DNA from: Pseudomonadota bacterium
GTDB lineage: Bacteria; Pseudomonadota; Alphaproteobacteria; Acetobacterales; Acetobacteraceae
Direction: 5' to 3'
Assembly: GCA_021845985.1 (NCBI GenBank)
Contig: JAJZES010000015.1
Span: forward strand, 38,185 to 102,184
Length of the DNA stretch: 64,000 nt
Below the pieces are notes generated by a model. It did no database searches and was not told the origin of the DNA. It saw only the letters and a list, made by a program, of their open reading frames with translations. Shown here piece by piece: positions 53,530 to 61,344 of the stretch (within the stretch, counting starts at the first letter, position 1; the number at the start of each line of letters is the position of its first letter). The translations under genes and the position numbers were made by a program.

Positions 53530-54371
53530 GCGGCGAGTTCCTCCAGCACTTTTTCCATCGCGTCGAGATGCCGCCGCACCAGTGCGCCGCCCTCGATCAC
53601 CATGCCATGTCCGGGGGCGATGCGCTCGATCGGCCGGTCGCCGCGCATCTCGCGCAGATTGTTCAGGATGGCGCCGGTCCTGGCGCGCGCCAGCCAGCCG
53701 AACTTGGCCAGCAGATGCGCCCTGACGGTGGCGTGCGCCGACTGATCGGGCAGACCGTCATGCAGGACGCGGCCGTCGTCGCGGCGCGCCTGCACCGCGT
53801 GGCTGAACGAGTCGGAGGTGAACAGCGTGCCGGTGGCGTCGTCATAGCCCCAGAACGTCGCCAGCAGCCGGATCACCGGGCGGAGGATTTCGACGCCGCG
53901 CTCCGCCCCGAGCGGGATGCGAAAGCCGGGCGGCAGCCGCTCCATCTGCACCCGGTTGCCGCGGCAGGCGGGGTCCATGAACTTCGCCGCCTCGAAGCCG
54001 TCAAACGGGTTCGGGCCGCCGCCGGCATACAGGCGGGTGACCGGATGGCGGGCGGCGATCTCGCCGAGATTGCCGGTCACATCGAGTTCCGGGCGGGTCA
54101 GGAAGATCGCCACGCTGCGCCCGGCCGGCACCAAAGTTTCCAACTGGGCGCGGATGGCGTGGCGCTGCGCCGTGACGCCGGGATCGACCACCAGCGCCGC
54201 GTCGCCCTCGATCAGTACGTAGGTATTGAGCGGCTGCCAGCCGCGCGCCTCGGCCGGCGCCCAGGTGATGCGTCCGTCGAGCGGGATGCTTTCGCCGAGC
54301 ACCCACAGACGGCCGGGCACCAGCGCCACCGGATCGCTCCAGGCGGTTACGGGAACGGCACGCTCGCTCAT
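53526..54371 (-). CDS. MBL-fold protein, divergent paralogue with a different altered ligand set
   Basis: 281 residues of MBL fold. The motif aligned with the previous protein is TRPELDVTGN: Arg93 replaces the first His, Glu95 and Asp97 remain, and Val98 replaces the last His. TSDSFSH and APGHGMV supply an Asp and a His further on. The two MBL proteins thus lack different ligands. The start overlaps the fused LivGF stop (ATGA), so it is made together with the transporter. Activity is unknown. Confidence 0.75.
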   Translation of the reverse strand: MSERAVPVTAWSDPVALVPGRLWVLGESIPLDGRITWAPAEARGWQPLNTYVLIEGDAALVVDPGVTAQRHAIRAQLETLVPAGRSVAIFLTRPELDVTGNLGEIAARHPVTRLYAGGGPNPFDGFEAAKFMDPACRGNRVQMERLPPGFRIPLGAERGVEILRPVIRLLATFWGYDDATGTLFTSDSFSHAVQARRDDGRVLHDGLPDQSAHATVRAHLLAKFGWLARARTGAILNNLREMRGDRPIERIAPGHGMVIEGGALVRRHLDAMEKVLEELAA

Positions 54372-55900
54372 GTCATCTCCAGCCGCGCATCGCGGGCGCC
54401 GAGATACTGGTCGGCGAGCGCATTGGTTTCCGCCAGCTCCGCCGCCGTGCCGTGGCGCACGATGCGCCCGGCGCTGATGGCATAGGCGCGGTGGGCCAGC
54501 GGCAGTACCCAGTCCACCGCCTGCTCGCCGATCATCACCGCCATGCCGCCGGCGCCCAGCCGCGGGATCAGGCGCTGCAGCTCCTCGATCACCGGCGGCG
54601 CCAGGCCGATCGACGGCTCATCGAGCAGCATCAGCGCCGGGCGGCGGATCAGCACTTTGGCGATTGCCAGCATCTGCCGCTCGCCGCCGCTGAGGCTGGC
54701 GCCGAACGAGCGGCGGCGATTGGCGAGCGAGGGAAACAACGCATAGACCTCGTCCAGCCGCGCGCGGAACGCCGCCGGACGCAGCCGCAGGCCGGCGGTG
54801 GAGACCAGCAGATTATCCTCCACCGATTGCCGCTCCAGCACCGCGCGGCCCTGCGGCACGATGCCGATGCCGCGCTGCACGATGGCCTGAATGGACAATC
54901 CGTCGATGCGCTGGCCATGCCAGACGATGGCCCCGGCGCGCACCCGCCGTTCACCGATGATGGTGTTGAACAGCGTGCTTTTGCCGGCGCCGTTGGGGCC
55001 GAACAGGGCCACGGTCTCGCCGGCGCGGACGTCGATGGCGATGTCGTGCAGCACCATGTTCGCGCCGTAGCCGGAGGCGACACCCTGCAGCTGCAGCACC
55101 GGCGGACCCGCCGCCGCGGGCGGGGCCGGGGCGGCGGCGACCGGGCGGTCGGCGGCGCCGAGATAGGCGCGGATGACCTCGGGGTGGCTGCGCACCGCCG
55201 CACACGGTCCCTGCGCGATGTCGCGCCCCTCGGCCATCGCGGTGACCGAGTCGCACAGGCTGAACACCAGCGGCACGTTGTGCTCGACCAGCAGGACGGT
55301 GGTGCCGGCATGGCGGCGCAGGCGGTTGAGCAGCGCCTTCAGTTCGCCGACCTCGCCCGCGGTCAGGCCGGCCGCCGGCTCGTCGAGCAGCAGCAGCTTC
55401 GGTCGGACCATCAGCGCGCGGGCAATCTCGATCTGCCGCCGCTGCCAGGGCGTCAGCGCGGCCATGCGGGCATCCTCGGCGGCGACATAGCCGACTTCGG
55501 CCAGCGCGGCGCGCGCCCGCTCGCGCAGCGCCCGCTCCTCGCGCTGCGCCGCCGGCAGCCGCAGCGCCGAGGCCAGCACCCCGGCGCGGGTCCAGGAATG
55601 ACCGCCGAGCAGCACATTGGCCAGCGCGGTCAGACTGTCCACCGTGGCGGCGGCCTGGAAGGTGCGGGCGACGCCGCCGGCGGCGAGGCGGTGGGTGGTC
55701 GGGGCATAGGGCGCGCCGGCCAGCGTCATGCTGCCGGAGCCGGGCCGATGCAGGCCGGAGATGACGTTGAGCGCCGTCGTCTTGCCGGCGCCGTTGGGGC
55801 CGATCAGGCCATGCAGCGCGCCGGTGGGGATTTCGGCGTTGAGGCCGCGCAGCGCCCGCACGCCGCCGAAATTGAGGGTCAGGTCGTGCAGTACCAGCAT
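54368..55900 (-). CDS. Fused LivG-LivF branched-chain-type ABC transporter ATPase
   Basis: 510 residues with two complete ABC domains in one chain. The first (LivG-like) has Walker A GPNGAGKTT at 34-42, Walker B LLLLDEPAAGL and a degenerate signature LTPWQRRQIEIARAL. The second (LivF-like, from about residue 262 after an Ala/Pro-rich linker) has GPNGAGKST, LSGGERQMLAIAKVL and LMLLDEPSIGL. In most HAAT systems these are separate genes. The ATG at 55900 is 2 bp after livM. The longer frame upstream to 56794 is a shadow over livM. Confidence 0.88.
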   Translation of the reverse strand: MLVLHDLTLNFGGVRALRGLNAEIPTGALHGLIGPNGAGKTTALNVISGLHRPGSGSMTLAGAPYAPTTHRLAAGGVARTFQAAATVDSLTALANVLLGGHSWTRAGVLASALRLPAAQREERALRERARAALAEVGYVAAEDARMAALTPWQRRQIEIARALMVRPKLLLLDEPAAGLTAGEVGELKALLNRLRRHAGTTVLLVEHNVPLVFSLCDSVTAMAEGRDIAQGPCAAVRSHPEVIRAYLGAADRPVAAAPAPPAAAGPPVLQLQGVASGYGANMVLHDIAIDVRAGETVALFGPNGAGKSTLFNTIIGERRVRAGAIVWHGQRIDGLSIQAIVQRGIGIVPQGRAVLERQSVEDNLLVSTAGLRLRPAAFRARLDEVYALFPSLANRRRSFGASLSGGERQMLAIAKVLIRRPALMLLDEPSIGLAPPVIEELQRLIPRLGAGGMAVMIGEQAVDWVLPLAHRAYAISAGRIVRHGTAAELAETNALADQYLGARDARLEMT

Positions 55901-55902
55901 GG

Positions 55903-56847
55903 CTAGCGCCGCCGCCAAGTGCGCGCGGCGAGGCGGGCGACGGCGAAGTCCCAGGCGCCGGCCAGACCGCGCGGCGCCAGAACCAGCGTGGCGAGCAGCG
56001 CCGCGCCGTAGAACAATTCGCGATAGCGGCCGAGATCGGCCGATTCCGGCAGCAGGAACAGCAGCGCCGGCCCAAGCACCGCGCCGGCGATGCTGCCGGA
56101 GGTGCCGCCGACCGCCATCATCGCGACATGACCGATCGAGGCGTCGGCGGTATAGAGATTGGGGTTGGTGATGCCGAGCAGCAGCGCCTGCAGGATGCCG
56201 GCGAAGGTCGCCAGCGCGCCGGCGGTGGCGAAGGCGCGGGCGCGCATCACCGACAGATGGACGCCCTGCATCTCGGCGGCGACCGGATGATCCTTGATGG
56301 CGTGCCAGGCGCGGCCGATGCGCGAGCGGGTCAGCGTCCCCGCCAGCACGACGACGACGATGGCGGAAAAGACGCAGGCATAGCCGATCATCGTGCGGGT
56401 CAGCGGGCCGACGCCGGGCAGCAGCAGCCGCGGCACCACCAGACCGTAGCCATCGCCGGCGAAATCGCCGCCCTCCTTGGTGAAAACCTGGAATATCTCG
56501 ACGAAGCCGAAGGTCGCGATGGCGAGGCTGAGGCCGCTGACGCGCACCGCCACCAGCCCGATGCCCCAGCCGATGCACCAGCCGAGCAGCAGGGTCAGCG
56601 GGATGCAGACGATCAGCGGCAGATCGAGCATGGTCAACAGAATGAGCACGCCGTAGCCGCCAACCCCCATGAACGCCGCACTGGCCAGCGACAGCATGCC
56701 GGCGACGCCGCTGAGCAGGGTCAGGCTCAGCACCGCAATGACCAGCACCGCCAGCTCGGCCAGCAGGAAGCGCGGATACGGCGCGACGAACCACAGCGCC
56801 GCCGTCGCCAGCGCCGCCGCGAGCACCGCCAGGGCGAGCCCGCGCAT
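55903..56847 (-). CDS. Branched-chain-type ABC transporter permease LivM-like
   Basis: 314-residue inner-membrane permease, about nine hydrophobic helices, with the conserved LLSGVAGMLSLASAAFMGVGGYG at the start of the BPD_transp_2 domain and SRIGRAWHAIKDHPVAAEMQG in the cytoplasmic loop. It ends Arg-rich. One base separates it from the livH-like gene. Confidence 0.9.
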   Translation of the reverse strand: MRGLALAVLAAALATAALWFVAPYPRFLLAELAVLVIAVLSLTLLSGVAGMLSLASAAFMGVGGYGVLILLTMLDLPLIVCIPLTLLLGWCIGWGIGLVAVRVSGLSLAIATFGFVEIFQVFTKEGGDFAGDGYGLVVPRLLLPGVGPLTRTMIGYACVFSAIVVVVLAGTLTRSRIGRAWHAIKDHPVAAEMQGVHLSVMRARAFATAGALATFAGILQALLLGITNPNLYTADASIGHVAMMAVGGTSGSIAGAVLGPALLFLLPESADLGRYRELFYGAALLATLVLAPRGLAGAWDFAVARLAARTWRRR

Positions 56848-56848
56848 C

Positions 56849-57712
56849 TCAGACCTGCCGCAACCGGCGCGAGCCGAACAGGCCGGCGGGACGCAGCAGC
56901 AACACCAGCATCAGCACCGCGAACACCACGACATCGCGCCACGCGCCGCCGACGGTGACGACGGCGACGGTCTGCAGCACGCCGACGATCAGTCCGCCGA
57001 CCACCGCGCCGACCACGCTGTCGAAGCCGCCGAGCACGGCGCCGACCACGCCGGCGAGGAACAGATGCGCCCCCATCATCGGAAACACCCCCGAGCCGGG
57101 GCTGACCAGCACGCCGGCCAGCGCCGCCAGCGCGCCGGTCGCCGCCCAGCTCAGCCACAGCATGCGGCGCACCGGAATGCCCGACATCGCCGAACGCAGC
57201 GGGTCTTCGGCGACGGCGAGCATCAGCTTGCCGCCCATCGTGCGGGTGAACCACAGGAACAGCGCCAGCGCCGCCGTCGCGGTGACGCCGATGACGACCA
57301 GCGAATTGACCGCCAGCAGCGTGCCGCCGAGATGCACCCGGCCGCCGCCGAACAGCCAGGTTTCCGAGCGATACGGACGGTCGGTGGCGATCAGCCGCGC
57401 CGCGCCGCGGATCAGCACCAGCACCGCCAGCGTGCCGACGACGAGGCTGAGCCGGTCGCGCCCGCGCAGCAGCACATGGACGATGAGGTAAAACACGCTG
57501 CCGGCGACAATGCCGGCCAGCAGCGCCGCAGCCATGGTCAGCGCCGGCGAGCCGCCCAGCGCGGTTGCCACCACATAGGCGTAGGCGCCGATCGTCACCA
57601 GTTCGCCCTGGGCGAAATTGACGATGCCGGTGGTCCGATAGATCAGCACCACGCCAATGCCGATCAGCGCATAGACGCTTCCGATGGCGAGGCCGCCGAT
57701 GATGTTGTCCAT
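56849..57712 (-). CDS. Branched-chain-type ABC transporter permease LivH-like
   Basis: 287-residue permease beginning MDNIIGGLAIGSVYALIG, then TGIVNFAQGELVTIGAY, both LivH hallmarks, and MAVAEDP-like LMLAVAEDPLRSAMSGI in the coupling loop. It is the first gene of the minus operon livH-livM-livGF-MBL-MBL. The 158-bp gap to the divergent binding protein gene contains a palindrome that may regulate both directions. Confidence 0.9.
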   Translation of the reverse strand: MDNIIGGLAIGSVYALIGIGVVLIYRTTGIVNFAQGELVTIGAYAYVVATALGGSPALTMAAALLAGIVAGSVFYLIVHVLLRGRDRLSLVVGTLAVLVLIRGAARLIATDRPYRSETWLFGGGRVHLGGTLLAVNSLVVIGVTATAALALFLWFTRTMGGKLMLAVAEDPLRSAMSGIPVRRMLWLSWAATGALAALAGVLVSPGSGVFPMMGAHLFLAGVVGAVLGGFDSVVGAVVGGLIVGVLQTVAVVTVGGAWRDVVVFAVLMLVLLLRPAGLFGSRRLRQV

Positions 57713-57761
57713 TGAACGCGCCGTTGTGGTTTTGCGGCAGCTTGGTCGGCCGGTAGGCTGA

Positions 57762-57777
57762 TCTACTTCACAGTAGA
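57762..57777. promoter_or_regulatory. Palindrome TCTACT-N4-AGTAGA between livH-like and binding-protein genes
   Basis: Six-bp perfect arms around TCAC form a 16-bp dyad in the divergent promoter region, in a locally AT-rich setting. The position suits an operator shared by the transporter/MBL operon and the binding-protein operon. No regulator gene adjoins. Confidence 0.4.
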
Positions 57778-57870
57778 AATTCGGTCAAGGAGTGGATTGC
57801 CTATCCCAGCCGTGTGCGACATGCTGCCAACATGCCGCGGGCAACGCGGCGCCGCACGGGAGGAAACAGC

Positions 57871-59097
57871 ATGACACAGGCAGCAGCGTGGGCGTCGGCG
57901 GGCCGCCGCGGCGTCGTCGCAGGGTGGCTGGTGGTGCTGTTGCTGCTGGCCCCGGCCGGCCGCGCCGCGGCGCCGCAATTCACCGCCCCGCCGATCATTC
58001 TCGGCGCCCATGCGCCGATGACCGGCGATGCCAGCGAACTCGGGCTCGGCTTCCGCTACGGCGCCGATCTCGCCATCGGCGAGATCAACGCGCATGGCGG
58101 CATCAATGGTCACGAGGTCAGGCTGGTGCTGGCCGATGACCAGTCCACGCCGGACGGCGCCGTCACCGCCGTCGAGCGGCTGACCACGCGCGAAAAAATC
58201 ACCCTGTTGTGGGGCGGCAGTTCCAGCAGCCCGACGGTGGCGGTGCTGCCCTCGCTGCGCGACGGCCCGCTGGTCTATTATGTCAGCTTCGCCTCCGACG
58301 GGCGGGTGCTGCGTCCGTTCAGCAAATATGTTTACAGCGGCGCCGCCATGCCGGTGCCGAGCGTGGTTGCCAACATGGTGGCCTTCATCGCCGGGCCGCT
58401 GAAGGCGCACCGCGTCGCCCTGCTGGCCTGCGACCAGGCCAATTGCCGCGCCTCGACGCCGCTGTTGAAGAAGGCGTTGCAGGCCAGGGGCGTAAGCATC
58501 GCCACCGCCCAGACCTTCCATTCCGGCGACACCGACTTCACCGGCCAGATCGACGCCATCCGCGACAGCCGGCCGGATGTCGTGCAGGTCTGGGGGCTGC
58601 CGGCCGATGGCGGGCGCATCGTCGCACAGTTGCGCGGCGCCGGCATCACCGCGCCGATCGTCGGCGACACCGGGCTTGCCGATCAGAGCGTCATCACCCT
58701 CGGCGGCCCGGCGGCGGAGGGGATGTATGCGATGTGGATCGTGGCGGCGCAGTTCGCCGCCGACAACACCGGCCCGATGAAGGACTGGCGGGCCAGATTC
58801 GCCGCCGCCTTTCCCGACGCACCGAAGGGCCTGCCGAACGCCTATACGATGCGCGCCTATGCCGACACCTACGTCATCGCCGAGGCGCTGCGCCGCGCCG
58901 GGTCCGATCTCGGCAGCGACAACATCATCCGCCAGCTCGACGGCATTGCCGATTTCGTCGCCGGGCGCGATGGCGCTTTCGCCTACGCGGCGCCGATCGG
59001 CCTGCCGCGGACGTTTTCGCCCGAGGATCACCAGGGCACGCGCACGCTGACGCCGGTCGTCGTCAAGGACGGCCGGTTCACCAGCGCAACACCATGA
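57871..59097 (+). CDS. Branched-chain-type ABC transporter substrate-binding protein
   Basis: 408 residues, periplasmic-binding-protein type 1 (LivJ-like). A signal peptide covers roughly residues 1-33 (hydrophobic GVVAGWLVVLLLLAPAG). The mature protein starts with ILGAHAPMTGDASELG and has GGINGHEVRLVLADDQSTPD. ATG 57871 follows GGGAGGA. Such receptors in catabolic clusters often bind aromatic or carboxylic acids rather than leucine. The stop overlaps the SMP-30-like gene start. Confidence 0.88.
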   Translation: MTQAAAWASAGRRGVVAGWLVVLLLLAPAGRAAAPQFTAPPIILGAHAPMTGDASELGLGFRYGADLAIGEINAHGGINGHEVRLVLADDQSTPDGAVTAVERLTTREKITLLWGGSSSSPTVAVLPSLRDGPLVYYVSFASDGRVLRPFSKYVYSGAAMPVPSVVANMVAFIAGPLKAHRVALLACDQANCRASTPLLKKALQARGVSIATAQTFHSGDTDFTGQIDAIRDSRPDVVQVWGLPADGGRIVAQLRGAGITAPIVGDTGLADQSVITLGGPAAEGMYAMWIVAAQFAADNTGPMKDWRARFAAAFPDAPKGLPNAYTMRAYADTYVIAEALRRAGSDLGSDNIIRQLDGIADFVAGRDGAFAYAAPIGLPRTFSPEDHQGTRTLTPVVVKDGRFTSATP

Positions 59098-60032
59098 TCG
59101 CAGGATCAACGCCGATGTTGTTCGCCCCGCCCGAGATCATCCCGACCGAAGTGTTCGCAACGCTGCCCGACAGTTTCCGCAAGATCGACCAGATCACCCC
59201 CTGGGCCGCGGCGCGGCGCGGCGGCCGGCCGATCCACAGTTTCCTCGAAGGTCCATCGTTCGATCGCGCCGGCAATCTCTATGTCACCGACATCCCGTTC
59301 GGCCGCATCTTCCGCATCACCCCCTCCGGCAGCGTCGATCTGGTGACGGAGTATGATGGCGAGCCAAACGGGCTGAAAATCCACAAGGACGGCCGTGCCT
59401 TCGTCACCGACTATAAAAACGGCATCGTCGAACTCGACCTGCAGACCGGGGCGACGCGGGTGGCGCTGAGCCGGCGCTATTCGGAGACGTTCAAAGGCGT
59501 CAACGACCTGTTCTTCGCCGCCAACGGCGACATGTATTTCACCGACCAGGGCCGCACCGGCCACCACGACCCGAGCGGGCGGGTCTATCGCTGGGCGGCC
59601 GATGGCCGGCTGCACTGCCTGCTCGATCGCGGGATCAACCCCAACGGCCTGGTCACCAATGCCGACGAGAGCGTGCTGTTCGTCGCCATGACCAACGCCA
59701 ACGCGGTCTGGCATCTCAACCTGATGCCGAACGACGATGTCACCGCGGTCGGCACGCTGATCCAGCTCTCCGGCGGCATCGGCCCGGATGGGTTGGCGCT
59801 GACCGAGGATGGCGGGCTGGTGGTGGCGCATCCGCGCATGGGCGCGGTCTGGGTGTTCGACGCCAAGGGCGAGCCGCGCTGGCGGGTCAATTCCTGCGGC
59901 AGCGATCTGCTCACCAACGTCGCCTTCGGCGGCCCCGACAACCGCACGCTCTACATCACCGATTCAGGCGCCGGCACGGTGCAGATGGCGCGGCTGCCGG
60001 TGGCCGGGCGGCGGATGTATTCGCACGCCTGA
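59094..60032 (+). CDS. SMP-30/gluconolactonase-like beta-propeller protein
   Basis: 312 residues of the SGL family (six-bladed propeller; lactonase activity with a divalent metal). EGPSFDRAGNLYVTDIPFGRI supplies the metal-site Glu, NPNGLVTNADESVLFVAMT and GPDGLALTEDGGLVVAH the Asn/Asp sites, and YITDSGAGTVQ the last blade. The ATG at 59094 overlaps the binding-protein stop (ATGA). No signal peptide is obvious, so it is probably cytoplasmic. It may open a lactone intermediate of the substrate imported by the neighbouring transporter. Confidence 0.85.
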   Translation: MIAGSTPMLFAPPEIIPTEVFATLPDSFRKIDQITPWAAARRGGRPIHSFLEGPSFDRAGNLYVTDIPFGRIFRITPSGSVDLVTEYDGEPNGLKIHKDGRAFVTDYKNGIVELDLQTGATRVALSRRYSETFKGVNDLFFAANGDMYFTDQGRTGHHDPSGRVYRWAADGRLHCLLDRGINPNGLVTNADESVLFVAMTNANAVWHLNLMPNDDVTAVGTLIQLSGGIGPDGLALTEDGGLVVAHPRMGAVWVFDAKGEPRWRVNSCGSDLLTNVAFGGPDNRTLYITDSGAGTVQMARLPVAGRRMYSHA

Positions 60033-60049
60033 GCGCGGCGCGCCGGGGG

Positions 60050-61246
60050 TCAGACCGCCGACGGCTCGACCGTCAGCAGCTTGATCCGCCGCCCATCGAC
60101 GCCGAGCGCGATCCGTCCCGCCTTCAGCGCCAGCGCATCGGCGCCGAACACCTCGCGGCGCCAGCCGCTCAACACCGGCAGCCCCGGCATATCCTCGCTG
60201 GCCAGCCGGTCCATCTCCTCGGCGCTGGCGACCAGCTTCGGCGCGACATGATGCGCCTCGCATTTGGCGGCCAACAGCACTTTGAGCAGCGACACCAGGG
60301 CCGGTGACGGCCGCGGTCCGTCGCGCCCGCCGGGCAGGTCGGGCAGCGACGCCTCCGGCAGCGCCTTGGCCTCGGCGATGGCCGCCAGCAGGGAGACGCC
60401 CATTTTGCCGCGGGCGAACCCCTCGCTGATGCCGCGGGCGCGGACCAGCGCGTCCGCGGTCTCCGGCGCCGTCGCGGCAATCTCCAACAGCGCCTCGTCC
60501 TTGAGCATGCGCTGGCGCGGCACGTTCGACCGCTGCGCCTCACGCTCGCGCCAGGCGGCGATGGCGCGCAGCACGCCGAGCAGCCTTCGGTTGCCGGTGC
60601 GCGGACGCAGCCGCTCCCACATCGCCTCCGGGTCGGCACGGTAGGTCGCCGGGTTGGCCAGCTCCGCCATCTCCTCGGCCACCCAGTCGAGCCGCCCCTC
60701 ACGCTCCAGCCGGTCGCGCAACTGCTCATAGACCGGCCGCAGATGGGTGACATCGGCGGCGGCGTACTCGATCTGCGCCGGCGACAGCGGGCGGGCGGCC
60801 CAGTCGCTGAACCGATGCGCCTTGTTGATCGCCCCGCCGGTCAGCCCGGAGACCAGCGCGTCATAGCCGACCTGATCGCCGAAACCGGCGACCATCGCCG
60901 CCACCTGGGTATCGAACAGCGGGCGCGGCACGTCGCCGAAGCGCAGCAGGAAGATCTCGATGTCCTGGCGCGCGGCGTGAAACACCTTGGCCACCGCGGT
61001 ATCGGCCAGCAGGGCGCCGAGCGGGGCGAGGTCGATCCCCGGCGCCAGCGCATCGACCACCGCCACTTCCTCGGCGCCGCCGAGCTGCACCACGCAGAGT
61101 TCGGGCCAGTAGGTCCGTTCGCGCATGAACTCGGTATCGACGGTGACGAAACTTTCTCGCCGCAGCCGCTCGCACAGGGCGGCGAGCGGGGCGGTTTCGG
61201 TGATCTGGACGGGGGGCGGGAACTCCGCCCGCTTGGAGCGCGGCAT
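60050..61246 (-). CDS. rnd: Ribonuclease D
   Basis: 3'-5' exoribonuclease acting in tRNA maturation. 398 residues: the DEDD exonuclease domain has Asp37 and Glu39 (VTVDTEFMRERTYWPE), later DTQVAAMVAGFGDQVGY and YAAADVTHLRPVYEQL with the remaining acidic residues and Tyr; an HRDC domain follows from about residue 215. It is divergent from aspS by 98 bp, an arrangement usual in Rhodospirillales. Confidence 0.94.
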   Translation of the reverse strand: MPRSKRAEFPPPVQITETAPLAALCERLRRESFVTVDTEFMRERTYWPELCVVQLGGAEEVAVVDALAPGIDLAPLGALLADTAVAKVFHAARQDIEIFLLRFGDVPRPLFDTQVAAMVAGFGDQVGYDALVSGLTGGAINKAHRFSDWAARPLSPAQIEYAAADVTHLRPVYEQLRDRLEREGRLDWVAEEMAELANPATYRADPEAMWERLRPRTGNRRLLGVLRAIAAWREREAQRSNVPRQRMLKDEALLEIAATAPETADALVRARGISEGFARGKMGVSLLAAIAEAKALPEASLPDLPGGRDGPRPSPALVSLLKVLLAAKCEAHHVAPKLVASAEEMDRLASEDMPGLPVLSGWRREVFGADALALKAGRIALGVDGRRIKLLTVEPSAV

Positions 61247-61344
61247 GCAACCGTTCTACACGCGCGGCCCGGCGGCGGGCAACTTGACAGCCGCCATCGC
61301 GCTGGCTTGTCTGCCGGGCCCTCTCCCAGCCCAGGACGCGCCGG

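Noticed and set aside
54368..56794. 808-codon frame extending the fused ATPase into the permease region
   Set aside because: The conserved ATPase starts at 55900; the extension lies within livM in another frame and is Arg/Gly-rich. The LivG-LivF fusion itself lies entirely after this start and is kept.
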